From assembly GCA_013397935.1 (NCBI GenBank), contig VZRN01004718.1, positions 1 through 64,000 of the forward strand: a DNA stretch of 64,000 nucleotides. The letters are read 5' to 3'. Shown here in pieces: positions 21,964 to 33,705 of the stretch. Position numbers and translations under genes: made by a program. Within the stretch, counting starts at the first letter, position 1. Each line of letters begins with the position of its first letter. This stretch comes from Dasyornis broadbenti (taxonomy: Eukaryota > Chordata > Aves > Passeriformes > Dasyornithidae). The notes under the pieces are model-generated. The model had not been told where the DNA came from. It searched no databases and was given only the letters and a program-made list of their open reading frames with translations.

Positions 21964-22510
21964 ACAGAATCACAAAATTGTTAGTGTTGGAAGGGACCTC
22001 TGGAGATCATCCAGTCCATCCCCCCTAAAGCACGTTACACAGGAACATATCCAGGTGAGTTTGGAATGTCTTCAGAGAAGGAGACTCAATGACCTCCCTG
22101 GGCAGCCTGTTCCATGTTCTGCCAGCCTCAGCATAAAGAAGTTCCTCCTTATGTTGAGGTGAAACTTCCTGTGTTTTAGTTTAGGGCCATTGCTCTTTGT
22201 CCTATCCCTCAAAAGAATCTGACACCATCATCCTGGTACCCACCTTGAAGATATTTATAACTTTTATTGAGATCCCCTCTCAGTCTTCCCTTCTCTGGAT
22301 TGAACAGGCCCAGCTCCCGCAGTCTCTCCTCATAAGAAATGCTCCAGACCCCAAATCATCTTTGTGGCTCCACTAGATTCTCTCCGGGACCTCTATGCCT
22401 CTCTTGTCTTGAGGAGCCCAGAACTGGCCACAGCATTCCAGATGTGCCCTCACTAGGGCTGAGTAGAGGGGCAGGATCACCTCCCTTGACCTTCTGGCTT
22501 TCACCAACTT
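21964..22510 (-). mobile_element. CR1 LINE 3' end (about 545 bp)
   Basis: The plus strand begins CACAGAATCACAAAATTG and continues GTTGGAAGGGACCTCTGGAG, ATCATCCAGTCCATC, CTGGGCAGCCTGTTCC, AGAAGTTCCTCC, TTGAGATCCCCTCTCAGTCT and TCCAGATGTGCCCTCACTAG. This is the well-known reverse complement of the avian CR1 3' region. Orientation is minus, with the 3' terminus at the left. The 5' side is truncated, as usual for CR1. The ATTCT-type terminal repeats are partly decayed. The insertion is moderately diverged. Confidence 0.95.
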
Positions 22511-23180
22511 TCAGAATGCAGCAAATAAACAAAGTGTTGGTTGGGCAGGCAGAGTTTCATAGGGAGGTTTCTTAAGGTTGTTCTATAGAAAAGTATCCCT
22601 AGAGGAAATAAGCTCTGCCTGGCCATCATGGTCCCTCTCAGATTGCACTCAGCATTATATTTGGGGTGAAATTACCAAGCATAGGAGACTAGAGATTAAC
22701 TACCAGGAGGAAAAAAAAAAAAAAAAAAAGGTGTAAGACCTAAGGATAAGGGGACTATGCTTGAAATTTCCCAAGAAACTTAGATGCTGACCTTTCGCTT
22801 AATTTGATGGAGCAGACCAACTTAGTTGCACTGAAATGCATATGCATAGCAGACTGATTAGATACAGCTGAAATTTCAATAATGTGTCTAATGGACCTAA
22901 ATGTAGGTTTCTGTGAGCGTTTCCAGAGAACCTCAAGCAATTTAATTGATGACACTTTCTTAATGTTATTAGTTAACATTTTCTGCTTATAAAACCTGCA
23001 AGGTAAAAATGTTTGCGATGCTATCTCAATTTTGGAATCAACCTAGAAGGATAAGGATTTTTGTGGCATTGTTACAAAATACTGGAAAAGTGAAATATAG
23101 TAACTTCTTTTTCTACTAATATAAAACAGGGTCGTTTTTCACCGGAAAGCAGCAATTGCTTCTAAATAAATAGATGTAAG
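22511..23180. other. No gene seen; A20 tract at 22711-22730
   Basis: AT-rich sequence between CR1 and the LTR. The A tract has no polyadenylation signal close upstream. Confidence 0.5.
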
Positions 23181-24220
23181 TAACAACAATGGACACCAGG
23201 CACCCACCAAAGCCTCTTTGTCACTCCCCTCTGTAAATGGACAGGGGAGAGAAAACTTAACAAAGAATTCATGGGTTGAGACAAGGACAGAGAGAGATCA
23301 CTCACCAAATACAATCTGGGCAAAACAAACTCAGCTTGGGGATATTAATTGAATTTATTACTAAAAAAATCAGAGCAGGAAAATGAGAAGTGAAATAAAT
23401 CTCAAAAATACTTTCCCCCCACCCCTCCCTCCTTCCCAGCTCTAGCTCCTCCCCACCAACAGCACAGCGAGATGGGAATGGGGGTTATGGTCAGTTCATC
23501 AGTTGTTTGTGCTGCTGCTCAGAGAATGGAGTCCTTCCCCTGCTCCAGCCTGGGGTCCCTCCCACAGGACACAGTTCTCCATGAACTGCTGCAATGTGGG
23601 TCACTCTTCCATGGGGTGCAATCCTTCAAGGCACAGCCCGCCCCAGCTTGGGTCCCCCACAGGGTCACAAGTCCTACCAGGAAACCTGCTCTGGTGTGGG
23701 TTCCTCTCATCACAGGCCTGCAAGTCCCTGCCAGGACCCTGTTCCAGCCTGGGCCCACCACGAGTTCACAGCCTCCTCTCAGGCATCCACCTGCTCTGAC
23801 CTGCGTCTCCTCCATGGGCTGCAGGTGGATCTCTGCATCCCCATGGATCTCCGTGGGCTGCAGGGCACAGCTGCTTCACCATGGTCTGCACCACAGGCTG
23901 CAGGGGAATCTCTGCTCCAGCACCTGGAGCACTTCCTGTCCCTCCTTCTGCACTGACCTTGAGGTCTGCGGAGTTGCTTCTCTCACATGTTCTCGCTCCT
24001 CCCTTCCCTGGTCACAATCACTTCTGCACAATAACTTTTTTTTTTTCTTCCTCTTAAATGTGGTATCACAGAGGTGTTACCGCCATTTCTGATTGGCCCC
24101 ATTTTAGCCAGTGGCATGTCTGTGTCAGAGCCACCCAGGACTGGCTCTGCTGGACATCGAGGAAGCTTCTGGCAGCTTCTCACAGAAGCCACCTCTGTAG
24201 CCTCCCGCTACCAAAAACCA
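23181..24220 (-). mobile_element. Solo LTR, copy A of an avian ERVL-type family (about 1.04 kb)
   Basis: Read on the minus strand, the element starts TGGTTTTTGGTAGCGGGAGG at 24220, continues with CTTCTGTGAGAAGCTGCC, GCAGACCATGGTGAAGCAG and a GGAGCAG-rich centre of loosely repeated units, and ends near a GGTGCCTGGTGTCC block. A polyadenylation signal lies on the minus strand at 23354-23359. The same order of blocks occurs in copy B on the plus strand. No internal retroviral sequence adjoins it, so it is probably a solo LTR left by recombination. Target-site duplication was not found; the 3' edge is uncertain by about 10 bp. Open frames inside it (23472-24092 and others) are not genes. Class assignment is from memory of passerine repeats and is tentative. 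Confidence 0.75.
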
Positions 24221-24400
24221 GGCCGTCCAAACCCAATATAAACAGAAATGCAGAAATGACTGGGGTGCTTTGGACCAAAGCTCTTGTTTACTTGTGGAAG
24301 CATCATCTGACTTTTCTGAACTGCTTGAAATTCTGGCAGGTCTGTTCCAGGACAAATGACCATAGATATGTTTAATAAATAATGAAAAAAAAAAAAAAAA
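24221..24400 (+). other. Segment ending in AATAAA and poly-A
   Basis: AATAAA at 24374-24379 is followed 5 bases later by A16 (24385-24400). This is the form of a retroposed transcript 3' end, directly abutting the LTR. The preceding 150 bp is not recognised, and no target duplication was identified. Confidence 0.35.
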
Positions 24401-25070
24401 TTCAGGGCTGCAGGAGTACAGCCTTGGTTTTCTACAAGCTTGTTGGATAATGCTTGCCTGTGAAAAGGAAACTGAGCAAAGAGTGTGTCTATTATATGCA
24501 GTTTCCTTTGATTCCTTGTGCTTGAATAAAGGAATTATTATTTTTCTTCTGAAGGAGGAACAAGAACTGGGTAAAAGGCAAGTGGAGGTGCTTCCTGGAT
24601 AATCAAGCCCTCCTTTTGTCCTTTCCAGCAACATTTTATTTGCAAGTGCCCATTCTGCACAAGCTATAAAAGGCCTAGCCTTCTAACAATGCTATGTCCT
24701 CATTGAGGCTGACCTGGAGCGGACCTCTATTTACCAAACATAAAGATGCTAATTATTTTGTATATAGGCCTTAACATGATTACAGAGAACATGGACACTG
24801 GTTATTGTTATAGCAATCTGAATTAAATTATGCCAGTACCAGCATAATTAGGATTGCCCCCATCAGTTTATTGGGCTGTTTTTTTAATGTGGCATGGTAA
24901 AAATAACGTCATGGTAAAAACAATGACAGTTTCACTTTTGCACCAACTAAAGCATGCAGGCAGAGAGACTGAGAAAAGCAATTAGGTGTTTTTATCAAAC
25001 CCTCAGAAGGGAGGTGTTCGGGGTTTTATGCAAAGCCCAGAGATGGCTTTCTTGCCCCTCTGAGCATTTC
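24401..25070. other. No gene; AT-rich segment with a 17-bp tandem repeat
   Basis: Two adjacent 17-bp units, CATGGTAAAAATAACGT and CATGGTAAAAACAATGA, fill 24893-24926 and match at 14 positions; their junction carries ACGTCA, a CREB-type half site. TAATTA-type motifs lie around 24745-24850. This could be a conserved non-coding element. Confidence 0.4.
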
Positions 25071-25100
25071 AATAAAAACACGTTAAAAAAAAAAAAAAAA
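25071..25100 (+). other. Polyadenylation signal followed by A16
   Basis: AATAAA at 25071-25076 lies 8 bases before A16 at 25085-25100. It looks like the 3' end of a retroposed or genuine polyadenylated transcript; the upstream sequence (CCCAGAGATGGCTTTCTTGC) was not recognised. Confidence 0.4.
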
Positions 25101-28100
25101 TAGGAACTGGAGTTTTTAAAACTAAACCTAGGCCAGACCTTCGCTGTTGAATTCTTTGTTTTCCACCCTGCCTTTGCATGATGGGAACAATTGCAGCATT
25201 CAGGCCCTGCAGCGCATTGAGGTAATGGAGGTCCAGGACTGGGCCATGGGTTCATGTCAGGGTGCACAGGCTGCCCAGGCTCCATCAGTGCCCCGAGGCA
25301 GGTCAGGTGGTTGGTGGGCACTGGGTGACATGGCCTTTTGGGAAGCAAAGCAGAAACATGAGTGCAGCACTAGGCCTACCCACTGCCCTTGGCCAGCTCT
25401 GGTCCCCACCATGGCCAGAGGGCCTCAGGGCCTTCACTTGACATCTGAGGAAGCACAGCAAGGTTCTGAGCCCCTGCCCACACCCCTCAGCAGCACCCAT
25501 CCTGCAGCTGCTGACAGGACAGGTCTTGTCCACTGCTGTCTCCATCTCTGAGGCCACAGGTCCCTCTACCTTCATCCTGGGAAATCATGCTGCACTGGCT
25601 GCAGCTGTATCACACAGCTTTGGGAACAGCTGAAGGTGAAAGAGCATCTTCCACCTCCTTTCTGCTCTTCTGGAGGACACTTTGTCGAAGCCTACTGAGG
25701 GCCAGGCCATTGATGCCGATGCAGTCAGGAGGGAAAAGGTATTAATTTCTCACAGGGGCTACAATCCAGCATGAGTAACTCAGACATGCAGTTTGGCTTC
25801 TAAAAGAGATTTTAGTACACTGGAATGTGAATGCTATGGTGGCAGCAGAGATGTAAGTGATGCATTTAAAGACTGTGTGGTCAGTTCTACAGCAAAAAAT
25901 CACTACATCAGATACATGGTGGGATGCTCCACTTCCAGAAACACAAATGCACCGTAATCTAGGCAAATGTATTGTCGCCTATGGGATGACACACACATAT
26001 TTTGTATTTCACAAGTTCTTAAGGAATTTAACAATTTATGAAACCAGGGATTGTGGTTTGCTTTCATTTCCAGCCCTTTGCATAATCTGATTTCCTGAAT
26101 ACATTGTGAAGTCAGAAATAAGCAATAAGGTCAAACTAATATACAGACAAGTATAACACATCTACTAGACACTTTCCAGGAATCCACTTGGAAAGCTTCG
26201 GAATATATGACCTTGTTAGACAGGGCTTATGTTTGCTAGGATCACAGTGAGACACAAATGTGAGAGAGGCCATGAGAGAAGCAGTTCACAGGGGAATTCC
26301 CATGCAGCAGAGCTCACTGATCTAGATGGTCTGACACTATCTCCAAAACTGTGAAAGACTGCGATAACAGCAGAGCATCAAATACCAGCTTCCCTGGTTC
26401 TCACTACATTCCATCCCCGCTCATCAACAGTAAAATGAAGAAGGAAATACTACCTTAAAAGCTGGTACTTTGAAGCATACATTGACATCATACAATTGCC
26501 ATATAATCACCAGCATTAATTGCCATAATATCAACTACTATGGGAGGAAAAGCTTTGTATCAATAAGTAATTATATGGGGGGGAGTTGGTAGGGTTAACC
26601 AAATATTATCATAACTGCCCACCTGATGGCTCATGTTAAATTTTGCTCGTTCTCCAGAGTACTGCTGGGACAATGCCAGTGGAGAAATGCTCAAGCGCCT
26701 TATTCAAATCCTGTATGGCTTCAGTGCTCGAGTGGAAGCAAGAGCTGGGGAAGACTTTTCTTAGAAATAGGATCACCACCCAATACATTCATGTTGCCAG
26801 TAAACATCCTCATCTGTCCAGCTCTATCATTTTCTGCAAGGTGACCTATCTTGCTGCAGACTGCATCCATTGCAGGCTGGAGTGTCAGGCCTGCTCACAG
26901 GAGGCTGCCCCGTCATGTGGGAAGCCCACACACCCTACCAGAGTCTCAGCAGCACCATCAAAAGTTATTTTACCCTTCCAGGGATAACACTAACTCTGGT
27001 ATTTCCCACCACCCTGTGTGAATGGCTTTATTCTCCTAGCAGTCCAAGGACAGTTTCTCCATGACCCACACAGGCTCAACATCCAGACTGCCAGGGCTTT
27101 GCCTCCTCTGGATGATGAGTTCTCTCCAGCTCCAGGCAACAGGATCTTTTGGCCCCTGGCTCCTGTACTTGAAGGAGCCAGTCCAGAGGTGCTTCCCAGC
27201 CTCTCACATAGGAACAGGGAGGAAGAAGGGTGATGGAGGTGGAGGAATGCACATTGTGGGACTAGCTTTACACTAGCAGCAAAGCCACAGCTGCCCCCTT
27301 CTAAGGCAACAACCTCAGACTGTGGCCAGTGTCAGCCCTGTACTCCAGCAGCAGGACCCAGTCATAAAAGCTGATGAAGCAGCTTAATGATCATAGCAAC
27401 TGGAGGGGAGACAGTAACTATTCCTGCAAATAAATTTTGGTAGATTTCTTTTTCTGTGTAGCACCCAAAACAGAAGTATCTTCCTTCCCTCTGTCTCAGC
27501 AGCACTATTTCTTCCATACAACTGTATTCAAGGCAAAGCAGCTGGGCTGTGGATTCACCTGCAATGGGTGTCTCAGCACAGCAAGGGAGGGGAGACCTTC
27601 TTGCTGTCAGCAGTCACAGTGACTGATTTTTATCTAGATTCAATCTATGGATCTTAATATAGATCTTTGTTACATGAGAATGAGTACTGCTCCTATGAAA
27701 GCACTGCATTTTAGAACAAGTTTCAATGAGTTTATTATAGGAGTACTCACCAAATGGAGGGGTAGAGGGTGCTGGGTGGGGACAATCTATTTTAGAAATT
27801 GAAAATGAACTCATATTTAGCATAGAGCAGCTTTAATAGGCACCTTCCGACTTAAAAACAAAAAGAAATAAAAGTAAAGACTCGGACTTTGATAAAAAAC
27901 AAATGCATATCTTTATGTGATGTATGTCTGTTCCCTGTACCTCTTAAAGAAAACTCAGCATAAACCCACCATGTGAATTTATGAAACAGCTTTTAAAAGC
28001 TAAGCTGACACTTTAAGTCCTGGACTAAATGCAAGTATTTTAATGAAGTGATGTGACACAGAAATATTGAGGGGGCACACATAATAGTCTGGCTTCATTT

Positions 28101-28264
28101 TCACATCAGCAGGGCACTTCATCTGAAGCAAAGAACAAAACCAGTTCATGATTTCTGCAAAGGTCTCCTGATACTAGGGCAGTCTGAATGCTATTAGTGT
28201 TAGTATCCCTGGTTATTTTGCACTGACTTGACATTTACTGTTCCTTCCTGAAATAGAGGAGAAT
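25101..28264. other. 3.2 kb without a recognisable gene
   Basis: A GC-richer part at 25200-25560 yields overlapping frames on both strands (25147-25551 plus, 25303-25575 minus) with no domain. A polypurine G7 run lies at 26578-26584. No repeats were recognised. Confidence 0.45.
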
Positions 28265-28490
28265 TATTTACCTGTAACTCTTGCGTCGGCATGCAGAGGC
28301 TGTGCCAGGGAGGCAGCGAGAACTGTAATGGGAGCTACTCTTAGCTGTGAATTTCTCTCCCCACTAGATGGCCCCTATCGCTACCCATGAGCCAGCAAAA
28401 GGAAGATTTCTTCTCCGCATGTAATGCTGGCTACAGAGCGATCCCACGCCGGCAGAAACCTACTGCCCCTACCCCGGCATCGCTGAGGGC
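28265..28490. promoter_or_regulatory. CpG-containing patch with a CTCF-like motif
   Basis: A local GC- and CpG-richer patch (TTGCGTCGGCATGC, CGCCGGCAGAAACC, CCCCGGCATCGCTGAG) in AT-rich DNA, with a CTCF-type motif at its centre. One plus frame across 28396-28450 reads KEDFFSACNAGYRAI, resembling the middle of a sushi module, but no first Cys, Trp or fourth Cys accompanies it in frame. A regulatory element is the simpler reading. Confidence 0.4.
28361..28374 (+). promoter_or_regulatory. CTCF binding motif, 13 of 14 positions
   Basis: CCACTAGATGGCCC matches the CTCF core CCASYAGRKGGCRS except at the 13th position (C for R). Orientation is opposite to the motif at 21365-21378. Confidence 0.5.
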
Positions 28491-29454
28491 TCCATTTTTA
28501 AATCCCATCCTATGTATCTAGGTAAAAAGGAATGGCTTCTGAGTCTTACTATACGTTCCGTTTCACATACAACTCTCCCCTGTAGAACCAGTGCCAAATC
28601 TGATGGTGTTTTTCCAGAAAACTCTGTTTGGAAACAGATCCTGAATTTAAAGGTGTCTCCCCTGTTTTTACTGCACACAGATATTTCACCCATACGTTGA
28701 TATTTTTCTAGCCATTACACAGAGACATTTAGCCAGTTTTATGCAGGTCTGACACTGACAAGAGAAAGTAGGATACATCCCCTTTTATATCTATGTACAC
28801 ACACTTTTCGATACCTAATTCCCTCCCTGCAGTGAAGAGGAAAAAACTACCTCCTCCCAGAAAATGTCCAGCTACATTTTTCTCTTAAGATAAAAATAAT
28901 ATGTGTAAGTTCCTCTTTGTGCCCTAATCAGGCCAGGGAAAAAAAAAAAAAAAAAACCCAGCCATTGTAAACATATTTACTTACAGCTACAGTGCAGGAA
29001 GAACTGGCATATTTCAGACAAAAAAAAAAATATCTCTTCAGTAGTGAGGACCTTTGATATAAAAAATGGGAAAAAACTAGCATGGCAGCAAAATCAATAT
29101 TTGTTTAAGCTCAAGGAATTTGGATCCAGGTAAACAAGAAACCCCCACATTCCCACCCCAAACCCAGATACTTCATGCTAAGAAAGGAATCAGACGCACA
29201 GTGAGGCAAAAACTCTTCTGATACAGATTTTATGACTTGACCATCTCATTGTATTACATCTGCATCACTTTCAACTATATGTCAAAATCATACAGCCTAA
29301 GGAACCCATGTCCTTATGGTGAAGGCATAAAATATACATACACATTATTAAAGTTGCATTAGCTTTGTTCAATCAGCAACACAAGGCCTCGGAGGCATTG
29401 TTGCCTTGAAGAGCAAACACCAGTTTTGGTACTTAGGAGCATAAATACTAATCC
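28491..29454. other. No gene seen
   Basis: AT-rich, with A tracts at about 28939-28957 and 29020-29030. Frames of 62-74 codons near 28469-28700 on both strands are overlapping and unrecognised. Confidence 0.5.
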
Positions 29455-29590
29455 CTTCTCTGGTATTCACCTAGCTTGAAACTTCAGCTATGTCACTAGT
29501 TCTGCAATTTCCTTCCTTGTGAAGCATGGAGGAAATAGTGTTGCGTTTGTCTTGTAGGGATATCTTAGAATGGTTAAAAGTTGAACTCTG
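29455..29590 (+). mobile_element. MIR-type SINE relic
   Basis: Blocks CAGCTATGTCACTAG, GCAATTTCCTTCCTTGTGAA, AGGAAATAGTG and GTCTTGTAGGGATATCTTAG follow the MIR order (GTGTGACCTTGG, CAGTTTCCTCATCTGTAAAA, GGATAATAGTACC, and the terminal TAGGGTTGTTGTGAGG). Highly diverged; called by order of blocks. Confidence 0.4.
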
Positions 29591-32500
29591 CTTTAAATGC
29601 ATAGGGTACTGCTACTTAATAGCTCGGTATTTTTAAAACCCAGTTCTTTTTCAAGAACTCAGGGGTCTCTTTAATGATTCATCTAGTTTTCCCTTGGTCA
29701 CCCATGTGACAGGCTGTGAAGATGTTCCCGGAGGAGAGAAGGAAGGGACACTGAATGGCAGAGTGCACAGCATGCTGCTTTTCAGAGGGACACCACAGCT
29801 GCCCAAGTAGAACAGCCCAGTGATGCATTCAGCCCAGCACACAACTCCCGCAGTGGCCCCTGCTGTGTACTCCAGAGGAAACAGCAGACATTCCCCCACA
29901 ATTCAACCCATCAGGTGGTCAATATTATACTACAGAACAAGCTCTACATTCCTGACTGCCTCTATCACTCATGCCAAGGAAGAGGATTAGTGAGCCATGT
30001 AAGGACCAGAATATAAATGGTACTAGCAAATATCAGTCTTTCTCCTTTCTGTATTATCCAGGTTTGCACCTTAGCACAGACCAAGTCTGCTTCTGAAACT
30101 AACTGGAAGTCCTAACCAAAAGTACCAAAATCCTCATACAAAGAGGATTGCACTATCAATGTAATGTGCTCCTATCTCCCGTTGGTGCTCTGGAAAGCTG
30201 TTTGCCCCTCTTGTCGGGGTGGTTAATATGCCATTTTCTTGCCTCCCTCAACCATCCTGTCACACCAAGTACTACTGTGCTCCTGACCCCCAAGGAAGAA
30301 GTACTGCCTTCTCCAGACACCACATATCCACAACATTTTACCCTGACCATTGTTATGGAATTTCTGTTTCTCAAGATCTGAAGACATGAACATCTCAGGT
30401 CCTTTCAAGACAGACAGCCATAGAGTGGATGTGTCCAACCGTGGCTAGGCTGTGGAACACCTTGAAACTCTTCGGTCTTAGGAATAAAGGGTTACACTAA
30501 TCTGATAGACAACAAAAATAGAGTGTATAACATGTAAGCAGTCTGGTGATGACCAGAGCACAGGGAGCCTGAACAACAGGTAAAATCTCTTCAGAGCTGA
30601 TGTAGGGCTGCAGCCTTTCTTCCTTTCCAACATATGTGAGAGAGATCTCTTTTTTTCCTTTCAGTAATTAGAAGTGAGGCCTTAAAATAAAAAGCATTGA
30701 TATGAGCATAACCCAGAGCAGGGAGAAAGAAAGCAAGAGCACATTGCACATGAATAACAGCCGGTCTCTGAAATCATACAACCAGTTGGTTGGTGGATTA
30801 ACAGTTTTAGCAGCTGTTCCCACCAAACTACTCTTCTGAGCAAAAGCACAAAAGAAAATCTTCCTTCCCCACGCCCCCAGGAGAGATACCCTCTGCGAGA
30901 TAGTCCTTAATATCAAATAATGCATTGAACCAGAACTGCAATGTTGAATTTTTTGGTATCTCCCACACAGCAAGCAATCTGTTGAGGCCCTAAAGTTTGG
31001 TCACTGAAGAAGTCCAGTGTAAGATAATACAGATGTATTCATCAGGATGAATGACTGACACAATTGATTTCCACTTTCCTGTGATGCTAGGCTTTTGAAA
31101 TTTGATAGAATCATACATTAGAAATGGAGCTGCATATAAGCACTTTGAGGAGAAATAAATTACATTTTTAATCTTTCTTTCTAAGATAACCAGAAGATTT
31201 AAATCTGGCCTCAAACACTGATATTTCCCTTTAAGCTGAGATTTTGAAATTCATTCTGATCCTCTGATTATGGAAAAAAACAAACTTCAAACTTTAGTAT
31301 TTCTGTCACAAAAAGGTCATCATTAATGTTTTATCATTCTATTTTATTTTCCATCCATGGGACATGTAGGACATGAAACTTCTGACTTGGAGAAAGTAGG
31401 GTCAGTTGAGGTCACCTTGTTCAGTTTTTAAGCTTTAGGCAAGACACCTCTCGAAAGGGAGCAAGTGCATTGTAGACATTGATGCTGATTATCTTTGTGA
31501 GCTAACAGGTCAGCTGTGGTTCATCAATAAAGCCTTGAGGTCTGTACAAAGAGGATCCAGATTTTGGATGAATCTGAGCACACAGATACAGGAACTTCTG
31601 CAGTAAATAAGAATTTGACAGGTATGCTAATGTTTCATATTGTGTTTCTCCTTAGTAACACTACTTAATGTGCTAGGATTCAGAGCCTGAAATTTATTTA
31701 GCTGTCTAATGAAGAGTAAAGTCATTGGAAAAAAAATGTCTTAAAGCACCATGGAACGTGCTTTAGGTGTCACATTTCCACAGAAATTTCAACTTGTCGT
31801 ATATCAGATTACTGACACTTCTTTCTCTCTGAAAAGCACACCATGACCTTTTCCAGTCCTTCTTAGAAGAGTTGCCATGTTCAGAAGCAAGAATCTCAGG
31901 GAGTTTGTGAGAAAGTTTGGTATTGCTGATAACTTTCCAGGACAGGTGCTCAGAGCAATGGTAGGAGCTTATAGGTCTGCACTTGGGCGTAAGTGCTTAA
32001 GTCTCTACTGTTGTTAACTCTCTTCCTAAGCAAACCTGTGATGTGCCAATCAGGGGGCAAGTCAGAGCTCATGAAATATCTCTGCAATGCTGAGGAACAG
32101 CACAGTGATTGTCAAGACAGTTTAGGTCAATGATTATGAAATTCTGCACCCAAAGGGAATACAGATAATCTATATAAATCTTTAAAGCCCTCACAGGATT
32201 AAATTTAAAATGATCAACTATCAAGCTAATACTTTGCTCTCAAAGAAGAGAACACACTGCTTCTGAGCAGGAGCTGTAGGCAAGCCTCAAACCAGCTTTT
32301 TCCAACCAGTCACAACAAAGTGGGTCATTAATCAAAGCTTTGCTTCTGTTTCCTCAAGTGTCCACAAAACTGTTTCCAAGACAGAGAAGCTGAAAATCAG
32401 AGGAACAGAAGCATCCAACATCACCCATGTTCTGCATGTTCTTGGATAGCATAAAAAAAAATCAGAGACATGTCTAAACACTTTTAAGGAACCAGTACTT

Positions 32501-33519
32501 CATTTAAAAGATTGAGATGCTTTGAAATATAACTGAGGTGAAATTCCTCAGCACACTTTGGCAGAAAGTTGTTGCTTCTCTTCTATCACATTAATTCTGA
32601 GCAGGAGCCAGATTGGCATAGGCTGGAAAAAAAAACAGGTGTTGAACAAAAGGCTGGGAGGATGAACATCATCTTCATCAGAAACTATGAAGCACTTTTC
32701 TGATCCTGGTGGACATTCTCTGTAAGCTCCCTAAAATATCCCCCCGAATAGATCAAATATTATTTATTCTTGCAACAGCTCCTTCATAAAGTGTAACATA
32801 ACGCCTGGCTTTCCTCTAAATTGTCTCTGTGTCTGTCCTTTGACTGGATGCTTTTCTGATCAGAGCATGCTTGGCACAGTTCTAACAGGTACTTGTGATT
32901 AATTAATTGTAGTCAAAGAGAGACCTGTAGGCACAGACAGATTGCTCTCATCCTCAGAGAAAACATTGCCTTTCTCATGTCCCATGTGTGCAAAGGAAAA
33001 AAGAGCCCAAAACACCACCCATTGCCATCAGTCTGTTGGAAAATTTACATTCAGGGGCTAAATAATGGGAAAAACAGCAACATGTCCAACCCAGGAGCTC
33101 CAAGTAAACTTCCATCCCCATAAGCACACACGAGGCCATATTAGAAGACATCCATGTCTTAGCTACTGGAGATAACTCCTGGTGAGTTCACTGCTGCCCA
33201 TGGACAGCACAAACCTAGTGCTCCCACAGAGTAATTAAGAGCCCTAAACCTGCAATTTCTGCCTCCCGAGCAACCCTCTGCAATCAAAACACTTTCTTCC
33301 TTAAAAACCTCTCAACATGAAAAGCAAAAGCCAAATGGCAGAAGAAAGGGACAAAAGGAAGGAGGCTGAGGGGATGACCCTAGAGGAAATTCCGCCATGC
33401 ACAGATTTCCACGCTTATGTTAGCACAGCCTGCATCACACGAGAAACTTAGTCTGGGTATGAAACCGAATACTGCTTCTCTTGGAAAGATTTCTGGTGCA
33501 AAGGATTACTCTGACCCAA
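29591..33519. other. 3.9 kb without a recognisable gene
   Basis: No domain in any frame. 31215-33519 is nearly free of long open frames. Intron-like or intergenic. Confidence 0.55.
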
Positions 33520-33705
33520 TCACAGAATCACAGAATTGTGGAACAGCCCAGGTCGGAAGGGGTCTGGAAAGGTCATCTGGTCCAACCTTTTGACAGAAAG
33601 GGAGCATAAATAGGATTATCTAGCACTCTGCTATCACATCTCGAAAACCTCCATTGATGGCGGCTCTACCACATTCTTCTTAAATGTTTATGTTCCTTAG
33701 AAGCT
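33520..33705 (-). mobile_element. CR1 LINE 3' end, short and old
   Basis: The plus strand reads CACAGAATCACAGAATTGTG, then CAGGTCGGAAGGGGTCTGG, AGGTCATCTGGTCCAACC, AGGATTATCTAGCA and AAACCTCCATTGATGG. This is the reverse complement of the terminal CR1 segment, 3' end at left. Only about 185 bp remain, and divergence from the copy at 21964 suggests an older subfamily. Confidence 0.9.

Noticed and set aside
23472..24092. 206-codon open frame, the longest in the window
   Set aside because: It lies inside LTR copy A, antisense to the LTR, and its repeated Pro/Ser/Cys-rich text comes from the LTR's internal repeat units.
28396..28450. KEDFFSACNAGYRAI, resembling the middle of a sushi module
   Set aside because: No other module landmarks in frame; the stretch lies beside a CTCF motif in a CpG-rich patch, and the apparent acceptor CCCCACTAG is part of that motif.
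29993..30050. EPCKDQNINGT, Cys followed by Asn-Gly as in sushi starts
   Set aside because: Prolines are missing and no second Cys pattern follows; such short matches are expected by chance.
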